A stretch of 64,000 nt of DNA, taken from positions 62,001 through 126,000 of the forward strand of contig NZ_ADNU01000018.1 in NCBI RefSeq assembly GCF_000178455.1. The letters run 5' to 3'. Under the pieces are notes generated by a model. That model did not search any database and was not told where the DNA came from. It saw only the letters and a list, made by a program, of their open reading frames with translations. Positions 1 through 8,658 of the stretch are shown piece after piece. Every line of letters begins with the position of its first letter. Within the stretch, counting starts at the first letter, position 1. The translations under genes were made by a program, and so were the position numbers. This DNA comes from Brevibacterium mcbrellneri ATCC 49030 (GTDB lineage: Bacteria > Actinomycetota > Actinomycetes > Actinomycetales > Brevibacteriaceae).

Positions 1-2
1 TC

Positions 3-188
3 ACGGGTCTGATCCGTCCTGGGCTGGCGGTTCTGGAACGAGCCGGGCAGAAGATTCCTTGGTCTGATGCCCCGTTAGCGGTGACCGGTCAGGCTCCAAG
101 TCTGCAACATTCAGTTGAAACCGCGGTGCGCGCTCACATGCGCAATGTGGGGATGTACATCGACACCGTGAATAATGCGAGCACGTGA
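3..188 (+). CDS. 3' end of an unidentified protein (partial)
   Basis: An open frame enters from the left edge and ends at the TGA at 186-188. About 61 residues are visible, including the stretch MRNVGMYIDTV. The stop overlaps the start region of the next gene (GTG at 185, ATG at 188), so the two are probably translated together. The fragment is too short to identify. The helical character and the coupling to a lipase-like gene would fit a small partner protein, but that is only a guess. No start codon is inside the window. Confidence 0.5.
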   Translation, partial: TGLIRPGLAVLERAGQKIPWSDAPLAVTGQAPSLQHSVETAVRAHMRNVGMYIDTVNNAST

Positions 189-1630
189 TGAGCGGCGGGG
201 CACGAGGTGTCAGCGCCCACCTCGACGACATGGAGAAGAAAGCGGACGAGCTGGAGCGTTTGGCGCGTGAGTTAGCGCTTGTAGGGACGCGCTCGCTAGT
301 AGCGCAGGGTGACCTTGAACTGGGAGTCAGTGTCATTGCGTCTGTTCCCACCTGGCTGGAAGTGCGTCAGACCATGGGCGAATTCACGGTGTTCGTGGGG
401 GCGAGCGCCACGCGACTGGAAGCTACTGCAGTGGCCTTACGGGCCAGTGTCAGAGCGTATCGGCAAGCTCAGCAGATCAGCGAGCGCATTATTGATGATG
501 CTCTCACTGCCGTGGGCAATATCGCGGGGCATGTAGCGCGAGGAGCTCTCTTTCTGTTAACACCAGCGGTGATAGCGACGTACCTTCCCGTGCTTGCGGT
601 GGACCTTCAAACGAACCTGGTTCGCAGGGTGTTGGGGCATGATGGACCAGACTTCGTTTTGACGCGAACACTTGCAAAAAACGCTCGTGATATTGCGCAA
701 CGTGGCATTGACAACCTCACTCAGAAGGCATTTACGCACCCTGAAGTGAGCCGGCCGGTCATCGAGTACGTGATCCCCGGTTTTGTCGGAGGGTTCGTGG
801 GACTTCCACCCAATATCCAAAACCTGTTTCGCACACCTCACTCCTCAGAACAGGTCACCACAATGATGGTGAACACGGGATACACGGTGGGGGTATTTGA
901 TTCGAGCGTCACTGTGACCAAAGTGGGGGAGTCACGTGAGCTACAGACGCACCCCACTAACTTGAGCGAACTGTACGCGCGTCAACGTTCCGTACATTCG
1001 GGAAAAGACAATGGCCAGGTCCGAGTCGACAAGGTCCGCGGAGCTGACGGCGTTGAACGTGTGGTTGTGTACGTGCCCGCGACAACGGACTGGTCAGTTG
1101 GAAGTGGGAATGGCACTGACATGCAAACGAACCTGGAAACTATAGCGGGCAAGGACTCAGCTATGCGAAAGGTTGTTCGGCAGGCACTTGAAGATGCCGG
1201 AGTAGACAGTTCAACCGAGGTCATGATGGTGGGGTACTCCCAAGGCGGAATCGTCGCCATGTCACTGGCAGATGACCCAGACTTCACTGCAAAATACAAC
1301 GTCACCACGGTTGTGACCGTGGGGTCGCCCGTTTCCGACTACCGGGTTCCCGACAGTGTGGAAGTGTTGTCGATCGAACACGACCACGACCTCGTTCCCC
1401 AACTCGACGGGCGGAAGAACCCAAACCAACACAACTGGACAACCGTAACCACTTCGCCACACCTCGGGCAGGGCCAACAAGCCCAAGACGCACACAGCGG
1501 TGACGTTTACGCGGACGCCATTTCAGGGATCGAAGATGACCCAGACGTTCAGGAATTCAAACGTAAACGAGGCGAATTTTTTGGGGGCACTGTAACAGAG
1601 TCACACCAATATGAAGGAACCCGTCCGTAG
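188..1630 (+). CDS. alpha/beta hydrolase with GYSQGG nucleophile motif
   Basis: A protein of about 480 residues. The first 130 or so residues are rich in helix-forming residues and charged heptad-like stretches, followed by a hydrophobic segment (around residues 120-145, GALFLLTPAVIATYLPVLAV). The C-terminal third has the serine hydrolase nucleophile elbow VGYSQGG (about residues 349-355) and a later histidine-rich segment (EHDHDLVP) that may supply the acid/base residues. The family is lipase/esterase-like and the substrate is unknown. The start is GTG 185 or ATG 188; both overlap the stop of the upstream frame. The N-terminal helical region resembles proteins found near type VII secretion loci, but no secretion gene is visible here. 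Confidence 0.65.
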   Translation: MSGGARGVSAHLDDMEKKADELERLARELALVGTRSLVAQGDLELGVSVIASVPTWLEVRQTMGEFTVFVGASATRLEATAVALRASVRAYRQAQQISERIIDDALTAVGNIAGHVARGALFLLTPAVIATYLPVLAVDLQTNLVRRVLGHDGPDFVLTRTLAKNARDIAQRGIDNLTQKAFTHPEVSRPVIEYVIPGFVGGFVGLPPNIQNLFRTPHSSEQVTTMMVNTGYTVGVFDSSVTVTKVGESRELQTHPTNLSELYARQRSVHSGKDNGQVRVDKVRGADGVERVVVYVPATTDWSVGSGNGTDMQTNLETIAGKDSAMRKVVRQALEDAGVDSSTEVMMVGYSQGGIVAMSLADDPDFTAKYNVTTVVTVGSPVSDYRVPDSVEVLSIEHDHDLVPQLDGRKNPNQHNWTTVTTSPHLGQGQQAQDAHSGDVYADAISGIEDDPDVQEFKRKRGEFFGGTVTESHQYEGTRP

Positions 1631-1770
1631 AGTGGTGCGAAACACGAGTTTCAGTTAGATTATGTATCACCTTATGAAATAGCTCACTTTGGACTTGCGC
1701 GCCACAAGCTGCGGTCCACTTCGTTTGGCTGACTTAACCCAAGGCCCAGCCCTGACGCTAAGGAGAAGGC

Positions 1771-2907
1771 ATGACATCGACGTCAAATCCAACCACGGGT
1801 GTGGACGATGTAGTCCAGATGCTAACGCCCGACGGAACTCGCGTACCTAACAGCGACTTCGACGCATACGCCCACGAACTCACCGTTGACGATCTCAAAG
1901 GCTTCTACCGCGACATGGTGCTGATCCGGCGCGTCGATGCCGAAGGCAACGCTCTCCAGCGCCAAGGCCAGTTGGGCCTGTGGGTGCCACTGCTGGGGCA
2001 GGAAGCAGCACAGATCGGGCTGGGACGCGCACTGCGCCCACAGGACTACGTGTTCCCCACCTACCGGGAACACGGTGTTGCCTGGTGCCGAGGTGTCGAA
2101 CCAGAAACGCTGTTGGGAATCTTCCGCGGACAGAACCACTCCGGCTGGGACCCCAAGGACAACAACTTCAACGTGTACACGATCGTGATCGGTTCACAGG
2201 TCATGCACGCGACCGGTTACGCCATGGGCGTGCAGATCGACGGTGCGGTGGGAACCGGTGACATGGACCGCGACACCATTGCCGTGGCCTGCTGTGGTGA
2301 CGGTGCCACCAGCCAGGGTGACGTTTCAGAAGCACTGACCTTCGCTGGGGCCTTCCGCGCACCAGTCCTCTTCTACATTCAGAACAACCAGTGGGCCATT
2401 TCCGAGCCCAACAAGGTGCAGACCTCGGTCCCTCTCTACACCCGTGGCCAAGGATTCGGTGTGCCAGGTGTGCGCGTCGACGGAAACGACATTCTGGCCG
2501 TGTACTCCGTGTGCCGTGCATACGCCGACCGCATCCGCTCAGGTCAGGGCCCCATGCTTATCGAGGCATACACCTACCGCATGGGAGCTCACACCACGGC
2601 CGATGACCCAACCAAGTACCGCGACGACGCCGAGGTCGAGGCATGGAAGCCAAAAGACCCTATTCTTCGCGTGCGCAAGTATCTCGAAAACACTAACGAC
2701 GTGGACGCGGCGTTCTTTACCGCAATCGACGACGAAGCCGACGCTTTGGCAGAACGCATCCGAAGCGCGTGCGTCAACATGGAACCACCACCGGTCGATG
2801 AAATCTTCGACTCGGTTTTCGTGGAACCACACCCGATGATCGAAGAAGAACAGCGCGAATACAAGGAATACCTGGCCTCGTTTGCAGACGTAGAAGGGGA
2901 CAACTAA
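1771..2907 (+). CDS. pdhA: 2-oxoacid dehydrogenase E1 component, alpha subunit
   Basis: This is the thiamine diphosphate-binding alpha subunit of a heterotetrameric E1, 378 residues, the normal length. It decarboxylates a 2-oxoacid and passes the acyl group to lipoyl-E2. Visible signatures are the TPP/Mg motif GDGATSQGDVSEAL followed by NNQWAIS, and the phosphorylation-loop region YRMGAHTTADDPTKYR. It is the first of three tightly packed genes (2 bp to E1 beta, 9 bp more to E2). In actinobacteria pyruvate is usually handled by a single-chain AceE, so this type often acts on branched-chain 2-oxoacids. The downstream 3-hydroxyisobutyrate dehydrogenase fits that, but pyruvate cannot be excluded. 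An AAGGAGAAGGC ribosome site lies just before the ATG. Confidence 0.92.
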   Translation: MTSTSNPTTGVDDVVQMLTPDGTRVPNSDFDAYAHELTVDDLKGFYRDMVLIRRVDAEGNALQRQGQLGLWVPLLGQEAAQIGLGRALRPQDYVFPTYREHGVAWCRGVEPETLLGIFRGQNHSGWDPKDNNFNVYTIVIGSQVMHATGYAMGVQIDGAVGTGDMDRDTIAVACCGDGATSQGDVSEALTFAGAFRAPVLFYIQNNQWAISEPNKVQTSVPLYTRGQGFGVPGVRVDGNDILAVYSVCRAYADRIRSGQGPMLIEAYTYRMGAHTTADDPTKYRDDAEVEAWKPKDPILRVRKYLENTNDVDAAFFTAIDDEADALAERIRSACVNMEPPPVDEIFDSVFVEPHPMIEEEQREYKEYLASFADVEGDN

Positions 2908-2909
2908 CA

Positions 2910-3884
2910 ATGACAACAATGCCCCTTTCGAAAGGCATCACCGCCGGTCTGCGCAAGGCCATGGAAGACGACCCCAAGGTTGTTCTGATCGGTGAAGACA
3001 TTGGAAAGCTTGGAGGAGTTTTCCGTGTGACTGAAGGTCTGCAAAAAGACTTCGGAGAACACCGCGTCATCGACGCACCACTGGCTGAATCCGGGATCGT
3101 CGGATCCGCAATCGGAATGGCCAAGCGGGGCTTCCGCCCTGTAGTCGAAATCCAGTTCGACGCGTTCATCTTCCCTGCGTACGACCAGATCGTCACGCAG
3201 CTCGCAAAGATGCACGCCCGTACCCGTGGCGCAGAAAACCTGCCTGTTGTCATCCGCGTGCCCTACGGTGGTGGAATCGGGTCCCCTGAACACCACTCGG
3301 AAAGCCCAGAAGCTGTTTTTGCGCACCACGCCGGGCTCAAGATCATGAGCCCTTCCAACGCGCACGACGCTTTCTGGATGATCCAAGAAGCGATCCACAG
3401 CCCCGACCCTGTCATGTACTTCGAACCAAAGCGTCGCTACTGGTTGCGTGGCGAGGTCGACGAAGCAAACCGCGGTCTGGACCCGTACAGTGCACAGATT
3501 GTGCGTCCAGGAACCGACCTCACGTTGGTCACGTACGGCCCGCTTGTCCCCACCGCAATGGACGTGGCCGTTGCTGCCGAAGAAGAAGGTAAGTCACTCG
3601 AAGTTATCGACCTACGTGGGCTTAACCCCATCGACTTCTCCGTGATCGAGGACTCCGTCAAGCGCACCGGGCGTCTGGTTGTCACTCACGAAGCCCCCGT
3701 GTTCTTAGGCCTGGGATCAGAAATCGCTGCCCGCATCACTGAACGCTGCTTCTACAACCTGGAGGCGCCCGTTATTCGCGTGGGCGGATTCCACACCCCG
3801 TACCCTGGTTCCAAACTCGAAGAGCACTACCTCCCTGACCTCGACCGCATTCTGGATGGCGTGGACCGCGCCCTCGCCTACTGA
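2910..3884 (+). CDS. 2-oxoacid dehydrogenase E1 component, beta subunit
   Basis: A 324-residue transketolase-like beta subunit that completes the E1 active site. It shows the expected GEDIGKLGGVFRVTEGL start, the APLAESGIVGSAIGMA motif and the C-terminal HEAPVFLGLGSEIAARI region. It begins 2 bp after the stop of the alpha subunit, so co-translation and assembly as alpha2-beta2 are likely. No E3 (lipoamide dehydrogenase) gene is in this operon, so E3 must be shared from elsewhere. Confidence 0.93.
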   Translation: MTTMPLSKGITAGLRKAMEDDPKVVLIGEDIGKLGGVFRVTEGLQKDFGEHRVIDAPLAESGIVGSAIGMAKRGFRPVVEIQFDAFIFPAYDQIVTQLAKMHARTRGAENLPVVIRVPYGGGIGSPEHHSESPEAVFAHHAGLKIMSPSNAHDAFWMIQEAIHSPDPVMYFEPKRRYWLRGEVDEANRGLDPYSAQIVRPGTDLTLVTYGPLVPTAMDVAVAAEEEGKSLEVIDLRGLNPIDFSVIEDSVKRTGRLVVTHEAPVFLGLGSEIAARITERCFYNLEAPVIRVGGFHTPYPGSKLEEHYLPDLDRILDGVDRALAY

Positions 3885-3893
3885 GAGGACTAC

Positions 3894-5264
3894 ATGTCTA
3901 ACGAATTTAACCTTCCCGACGTCGGAGAAGGGCTCACTGAAGCTGACGTCGTTTCGTGGAAAGTAGGCCCCGGCGACACCGTGACCGTCAACCAGATCCT
4001 GGTCGAAATCGAAACCGCTAAATCGCTTGTGGAGCTCCCCAGCCCACAGGCCGGAACCATTGAAGCGATCCTGGTGGAAGAAGGCGAAACCGTAGAGGTG
4101 GGTACGCCCATCGTCCGTTTTGGTGGCGCTCAGGGAGTAGCAACTCCTAACACCGCGGAAGGTGCCGAACAGAACCAGTCCGCTGGCGATGAGGAAAGCG
4201 GCCCCAACCTCGTGGGGTACGGAACCAAAGCCAGCTCCACAAAGCGGCGCCCACGTAAGGGGGGTGCAACGCCAGCTGCGGCCACCTCGGCGAAGGCTGA
4301 ACCAGCACCGGCACCAGCGCAGGGGGCATCCGCAACTGCCACAAGCGCGCCTGCGGAGACCCGTGCCTCAACACCATCGAAGCCACTAGCCAAGCCACCT
4401 GTGCGCAAACTTGCGAAGGATCGGGGGTTCGACCTGGGCGAAGTCACCCCAACTGGACCCAACGGGCAGATCACCCGCGAGGACGTCCTCAACCATGGGA
4501 CCACCTCGGCGCAGGGAGCCGCGGAAAGCCACGCCCAGACAGCCGCCCCGGTAGGAAGCGGTGCCCTGGACGGCACGGAAGAACGCATCCCGTTCAAGGG
4601 AGTCGTCAAATTCATGGCTCAGGCCATGGTCGACTCCGCGTTCACGGCCCCGCATGTCACCGAATTTGTGGACGTGGATGTCACCGAAACCATGAACCTG
4701 GTGCGGAAGTTCAAGGCAAACGAAACTTTGGGCGAAGGCGTCAAGGTCTCACCGCTTCTCATCCTGTCCAAGGCCGTGTGCTGGGCCGTTACGCGGAACC
4801 CGCGGATCAATTCCGCTCTTGACGGCGACTCGATCGTTGTGAAGAAGTACGTGAACTTGGGTATTGCGGCAGCCACGCCACGTGGGCTGATTGTGCCAAA
4901 CATCAAGAACGCGCACGCCATGGGCTTGAGCGAGCTGGCCACCGAACTGGGCGAACTCACTCGCACTGCGCGGGCTGGCAAAACCACGCCAGCGGATCAG
5001 GCAGGCGGGACCATTTCGATCACCAACATTGGGGTTTTCGGAATCGATACCGGAACGCCGATCATTAACCCGGGTGAAGCAGCGATCCTGGCGTTTGGCC
5101 AGATTCGTAAGCGGCCGTGGGTCGTGGGCGACGACATCGTGCCACGCGAGATCACCACGCTGGGTGTTTCCGCAGATCACCGAGTTGTCGACGGAGAAGT
5201 GATTTCGAAGTTCTTGGCCGACGTGGCTCGTGCCATGGAAGACCCAACACTTCTGCTGGTGTAA
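3894..5264 (+). CDS. dihydrolipoamide acyltransferase (E2)
   Basis: A 456-residue E2 core enzyme with one lipoyl domain (residues 1-76; lipoylated Lys in IETAKS, about residue 43), an Ala/Pro/Glu-rich linker, a peripheral subunit-binding domain (about 165-200, [15 protein letters not shown] and [11 protein letters not shown]) and the catalytic acyltransferase domain ending with the active-site [11 protein letters not shown]. It transfers the acyl group from E1 to CoA. A single lipoyl domain is more usual for branched-chain complexes than for pyruvate complexes. It is the last gene of the operon, with a strong hairpin downstream. Confidence 0.93.
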   Translation: MSNEFNLPDVGEGLTEADVVSWKVGPGDTVTVNQILVEIETAKSLVELPSPQAGTIEAILVEEGETVEVGTPIVRFGGAQGVATPNTAEGAEQNQSAGDEESGPNLVGYGTKASSTKRRPRKGGATPAAATSAKAEPAPAPAQGASATATSAPAETRASTPSKPLAKPPVRKLAKDRGFDLGEVTPTGPNGQITREDVLNHGTTSAQGAAESHAQTAAPVGSGALDGTEERIPFKGVVKFMAQAMVDSAFTAPHVTEFVDVDVTETMNLVRKFKANETLGEGVKVSPLLILSKAVCWAVTRNPRINSALDGDSIVVKKYVNLGIAAATPRGLIVPNIKNAHAMGLSELATELGELTRTARAGKTTPADQAGGTISITNIGVFGIDTGTPIINPGEAAILAFGQIRKRPWVVGDDIVPREITTLGVSADHRVVDGEVISKFLADVARAMEDPTLLLV

Positions 5265-5305
5265 AGCGCACCGAGGTCGTTCTTGTTAGGGTGACTGCCT
5301 CAACA

Positions 5306-5349
5306 ACATGTGTGGGCTACGGAAATGATTTCCCGTGGTCCACACATGT
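5306..5349. terminator. bidirectional terminator between convergent genes
   Basis: Perfect 10-bp arms ACATGTGTGG (5306-5315) and CCACACATGT (5340-5349) enclose an inner near-palindrome, acggaaat / atttcccgt. It sits between the E2 stop and the 3' end of the opposite-strand gene at 5360, as expected for a shared terminator. No long T run is seen on either side, so the mechanism is inferred from the stem and its position. Confidence 0.7.
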
Positions 5350-5359
5350 GTATCCGGGC

Positions 5360-6181
5360 TTAATCGCGCAGTTTGGTGGAGCCGTCGGGGCCCTTCGTGT
5401 GGCTTAGGCGCTTAGCAAAACAGTTATCGCGGTCAAGTTTGAACTCTTCGCATTTCTTCAACGCCGGTTCGGGGGAGTCATACCCGGTGGGGATGACGGT
5501 CACCCAGTAATCCTTGACGCGAAAAGACGACCAATCTTCACTTTTTAGCATGGCGAGTGTGCCGTACGTCTTTTCGTTGTCTTGGTACTCCTTCAGTATC
5601 TTGGAGTAGTCCCACTCTTCGTCGCCCGCGTTGTCGTTGGGCTGTTTGGCAGACAGTTGCACAACCCACTTTTCCTCCAGTGCACTGAGCTCAGATTTGC
5701 TGTCAGAAACAATCGTTTCGAGTTCGCTCTTCGCCTGTTCGTTTGTGGACTCGGGCTCGTCTGGAGAACTGGGAGCGTCATCGGACTTGGTTGCCGGTTT
5801 TCCCTGTGGCGGTGTGGGTTCCACGCCCTTGTTGGGACCCAGAAGAACAACCCCCACTGTGATTAAGAGGGCGACAACAGCAATTGCTGCCATAGCTGAC
5901 AGCCACATGGAGCTTTTAGATTTCCGAGGTGCCGGTGGCGGCGTAGCTTGGGTCGGTTGACCATGTAGCTGGCTGTGCGCCTGGTTGTGTTGAAGACTTT
6001 GCGGAGAAGGCTGCTGTGCTGAGTTCTGGGACGGCTGGATAACCTGCCTTTGCTGCGCAGGTTGGGCCTGTGGATCCGAGTTAGCGGTCTGCCGTTCGAG
6101 GTACTCGTAATACGAGGAGCTGTCGAAACGATTGCTGACTGCTGGACGGATCCGCGGCCGTGAGCCGTCACCGTTGTGCAT
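5360..6181 (-). CDS. membrane-anchored protein with Gln/Pro-rich N-terminus
   Basis: About 273 residues from the ATG at 6181 (MHNGDGSR); a TTG 36 bp upstream is possible but less likely. The N-terminal 90 residues are rich in Gln, Pro and Ser and probably cytoplasmic and disordered. One transmembrane helix follows (SAMAAIAVVALLITVGVVLL), then an acidic Ser/Pro/Asp spacer, and a C-terminal soluble domain outside the cell with two Cys (KKCEEFKLDRDNCFAK) that could form a disulphide. The topology resembles actinobacterial sensor or transport accessory proteins, but I do not recognise the family. Confidence 0.7.
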   Translation of the reverse strand: MHNGDGSRPRIRPAVSNRFDSSSYYEYLERQTANSDPQAQPAQQRQVIQPSQNSAQQPSPQSLQHNQAHSQLHGQPTQATPPPAPRKSKSSMWLSAMAAIAVVALLITVGVVLLGPNKGVEPTPPQGKPATKSDDAPSSPDEPESTNEQAKSELETIVSDSKSELSALEEKWVVQLSAKQPNDNAGDEEWDYSKILKEYQDNEKTYGTLAMLKSEDWSSFRVKDYWVTVIPTGYDSPEPALKKCEEFKLDRDNCFAKRLSHTKGPDGSTKLRD

Positions 6182-6575
6182 GCTCTTAACCTTCGCACGG
6201 CCCGGAGCAATGAGCAACTACCAGTTGGTAATACACGTGTGTCGCGGGTGAACCCCATGGCAGCGTGCTGCGAGTGGCGTGTCTGTTTGTCATGTGCGAA
6301 CTTGCGGTGTATGTGGGTTTCCACTTAATATGAATGACTGTTGTGTTGACCATTGGTCAACTGTGCTCACACTGCGAACAACGAGCTCGGCCCTCTCTCA
6401 CAGGCCATCAGCTTTTCCCCGCTGGTGTGACATCTGTTTTAAGCGAGCCATCCAACTTGCTTAAACACGGCCCTCACCGGGCATTAACGTCACCGCAAGA
6501 AACCATAGTCATGCTTAAGCGTGAAGGATTCGGCCCGGTGAACCTGATGTCTAATTAGTGAACTGGAGGAGAGAC
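6182..6575. other. intergenic region upstream of the ribosomal protein cluster
   Basis: About 390 bp without a convincing gene. It contains a perfect 17-bp inverted repeat GTTGACCATTGGTCAAC at 6345-6361 and an AT-richer stretch before it (ccacttaatatgaatgac), which could be operator and promoter DNA. A GGAGG ribosome site lies just before rpmB. Confidence 0.4.
6345..6361. promoter_or_regulatory. 17-bp perfect palindrome, candidate operator
   Basis: The sequence GTTGACCATTGGTCAAC has 7-bp arms and a 3-bp centre. It lies between divergent genes: the membrane protein on the minus strand and rpmB on the plus strand. The short centre makes it more like a protein-binding site than an RNA hairpin. 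It does not match the usual Zur consensus. The binding protein is unknown. Confidence 0.35.
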
Positions 6576-6812
6576 ATGGCAGCTGTCTGCCAGGTAACCG
6601 GGACCACCCCCGGTTTCGGACACAATGTGTCCCACTCGAACCGCCGCACCAAGCGCCGGTTTGATCCGAACATTCAGAAAAAGAAGTACTACGTACCGTC
6701 CCTGCGTCGCAACGTCACGCTGACCGTGTCTGCACGCGGAATCAAAGTCATCGACCGTCGCGGAATCGACACGGTTGTTGCCGAACTCTTGGCTAAGGGA
6801 GTGAAGCTCTAA
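6576..6812 (+). CDS. rpmB: 50S ribosomal protein L28
   Basis: 78 residues starting MAAVCQVTG, with the conserved [14 protein letters not shown] and [12 protein letters not shown] segments. Only one Cys is present, so this is the zinc-free form. The start is set by GGAGGAGAG a few bases before the ATG. The TAA stop overlaps the ATG of rpmG (taATG), so the genes are translationally coupled. Confidence 0.96.
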   Translation: MAAVCQVTGTTPGFGHNVSHSNRRTKRRFDPNIQKKKYYVPSLRRNVTLTVSARGIKVIDRRGIDTVVAELLAKGVKL

Positions 6813-6979
6813 TGGCAAAGGCACAGGACGTACGCCCAATCATCAAGCTCAAGTCAACCGCTGGCACGGGTTACACCTACGTGACGCGCAAGAACCGTCG
6901 CAACACACCCGACCGTCTCGTCATCAAGAAGTACGACCCAGTGGTCCGCAAGCACGTCGATTTCCGAGAGGAGCGCTAA
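6812..6979 (+). CDS. rpmG: 50S ribosomal protein L33
   Basis: A 55-residue frame directly after rpmB: it starts [18 protein letters not shown], continues [14 protein letters not shown] and ends VDFREER. The length and pattern are those of L33. The CxxC zinc ribbon pairs are absent, so this is the zinc-independent form. Its ATG overlaps the rpmB stop and rpsN begins 3 bp after its own stop. Confidence 0.96.
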   Translation: MAKAQDVRPIIKLKSTAGTGYTYVTRKNRRNTPDRLVIKKYDPVVRKHVDFREER

Positions 6980-6982
6980 TTC

Positions 6983-7288
6983 ATGGCTAAGAAGTCAAAG
7001 ATCGCTCGTAATAGGCAGCGCCTCGAAATCGTCGAGCGCTACGCGGAGCGCCGCGCAGAATTGAAGCGCCAGCTCGTCAGCCCAGACTCCACCGACGAAC
7101 AGCGTGAAGAAGCACGCCTGGGACTCCAGAAGCTCCCCCGTGATGCTTCCCCAGTTCGTCTGCGTAACCGTGACCAGGTAGATGGTCGTCCACGCGGTTA
7201 CCTGCGTAAGTTTGGTCTCAGCCGTGTTCGCTTCCGCGAAATGGCACACCGAGGCGAACTCCCTGGTGTCACCAAGTCGAGCTGGTAG
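6983..7288 (+). CDS. rpsN: 30S ribosomal protein S14 (zinc-independent type)
   Basis: 101 residues with [10 protein letters not shown] at the start and the C-terminal [25 protein letters not shown] signature (conserved part VRFREMA). The length of about 100 residues and the lack of Cys mark the long, zinc-independent S14. Clusters of zinc-free L28, L33 and S14 are Zur-controlled reserve copies in some actinobacteria and the sole copies in others. The window cannot tell which applies. Confidence 0.96.
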   Translation: MAKKSKIARNRQRLEIVERYAERRAELKRQLVSPDSTDEQREEARLGLQKLPRDASPVRLRNRDQVDGRPRGYLRKFGLSRVRFREMAHRGELPGVTKSSW

Positions 7289-7348
7289 TCTGAACTCCGT
7301 TACTATCGGAGAAGCCGATTAACCGTCCTATCAGAGGAGAACACTTAC

Positions 7349-7633
7349 ATGGCTAAGAACCGCAGCGAACTCGTAGCTGAAGTAGCAGAAAAGACTGGCC
7401 TCACCCAGAAGCAGGTTTCGGACGTTCTGGACGGCGTTTTCGACTCGTTCGCAGACGTTGTTTCCAAGGGTGAAAAGCTCACCGTTCCCGGTTGGCTCTC
7501 AGTTGAGCGCACCGAACGTGCAGCTCGCAAGGGTCGTAACCCACAGACCGGTGAAGAAATCCAGATTGCAGCTGGCTACTCCGTTAAGCTGTCAGCTGGC
7601 TCCAAGCTCAAGGCTGCTGCTGGCAAGCCCTGA
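7349..7633 (+). CDS. hup: HU-family DNA-binding protein
   Basis: 94 residues of the bacterial HU/IHF fold: MAKNRSELVAEVAEKTGL helical start, LTVPGWLSVERTERAARKGRNP DNA-binding arm region (core RKGRNPQTGEEI) and a short KAAAGKP tail. It is the plain HU length, without the long lysine-rich tail of mycobacterial HupB. The AGAGGAGA ribosome site precedes the ATG. It is followed by a strong terminator. Confidence 0.95.
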   Translation: MAKNRSELVAEVAEKTGLTQKQVSDVLDGVFDSFADVVSKGEKLTVPGWLSVERTERAARKGRNPQTGEEIQIAAGYSVKLSAGSKLKAAAGKP

Positions 7634-7660
7634 TATGTAAACCTCTACGGTTTTGTGTTG

Positions 7661-7692
7661 AGTTGCTCCCCGCCTCATGGTGGGGAGCAACT
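7661..7692 (+). terminator. rho-independent terminator of the HU gene
   Basis: 11-bp perfect arms AGTTGCTCCCC (7661-7671) and GGGGAGCAACT (7682-7692) around a 10-nt loop, followed by tgctttt. It lies 28 bp after the HU stop. Confidence 0.9.
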
Positions 7693-7751
7693 TGCTTTTC
7701 CGGCCGAGGTGGTAACGCTGTGACCCTGCCGAAACTGGGCACGGTATCCTT

Positions 7752-8624
7752 ATGCGTATGCGAGTATCTGCTATTCAGCTCGGTTATTCGGACAGTGAAA
7801 GCCTCGAGGATCGCGTTGAGCGTGCTACCCACATGGTGGAATCTCAACGTGAAGCTGATCTGATCGTTCTTCCAGAACTGTGGGCGCCCACAGGTTTCGA
7901 CTACACCAAGTGGGGTAAGGCAGCTCAAGCAGTAGACGGCCCTGTGATCGAACGGATCGCCCACGCTGCGCGCTCAGTGGGCGCATATGTACACGCCGGA
8001 TCCATCATCGAAGCAAGCCCCCACGCGCTGGACCGGCTCAAAGACGCCAACTATGACGTCAAAGCCCTCCCAGTGCTTGCTGACGACGAACGCGGACTGT
8101 GGAACACCTCTGTCCTTATCAACCCTGACGGGCAGATCCAGGCGACCTACCGCAAGATCCACCGGTTCGGGTTCGGGTCCGGGGAGCCTAAACTCTTACA
8201 ACCCGGAACCGAAATCGTGATTCCCACGCTCAACATCGACGGCCGGGAAACCAAGTTCGCACTTGCCACGTGCTACGACCTGCGGTTCCCAGAACTGTTC
8301 CGCCAAATGGTCGCACAGGGCGCAGAAGGCCTCATCATCCCGGCTGCATGGCCGGCACCCCGCGTGCGCGAATGGTCTGCACTCTTGCTCGCCCGATCCA
8401 TTGAAAACCTGTTCCCCATCGTCGCGGTCAACACCGCCGGATACCACGGTGGCACGCAGATGGGTGGGCATTCGGTGATTCTCGACGCTGCTGGCCTACC
8501 GTTGGCAGAAGCAGGCGAAGCGCAGACCATCATCACTGCGACCATTGACCTCGACGCGACCGAGGCCCGCCGCGAACGATTCCCCGCGCTGGACGACCGT
8601 CGCCTCAACTACACGCTCAACTAA
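7752..8624 (+). CDS. carbon-nitrogen hydrolase (nitrilase superfamily amidase)
   Basis: 290 residues with the complete Glu-Lys-Cys triad of the superfamily: Glu in LIVLPELW (about 40), Lys in ATYRKIHRFG (about 136) and Cys in LATCYDLRFPELF (about 175). It hydrolyses a small amide or C-N bond, and the NIT2/omega-amidase-like branch is the closest by eye. The substrate is not determinable. It stands alone between the HU terminator and the CopD-CtaG gene, 34 bp upstream of the latter. Confidence 0.88.
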   Translation: MRMRVSAIQLGYSDSESLEDRVERATHMVESQREADLIVLPELWAPTGFDYTKWGKAAQAVDGPVIERIAHAARSVGAYVHAGSIIEASPHALDRLKDANYDVKALPVLADDERGLWNTSVLINPDGQIQATYRKIHRFGFGSGEPKLLQPGTEIVIPTLNIDGRETKFALATCYDLRFPELFRQMVAQGAEGLIIPAAWPAPRVREWSALLLARSIENLFPIVAVNTAGYHGGTQMGGHSVILDAAGLPLAEAGEAQTIITATIDLDATEARRERFPALDDRRLNYTLN

Positions 8625-8658
8625 CGACCACCTCTGACTCAACGACAACACTCACTGA

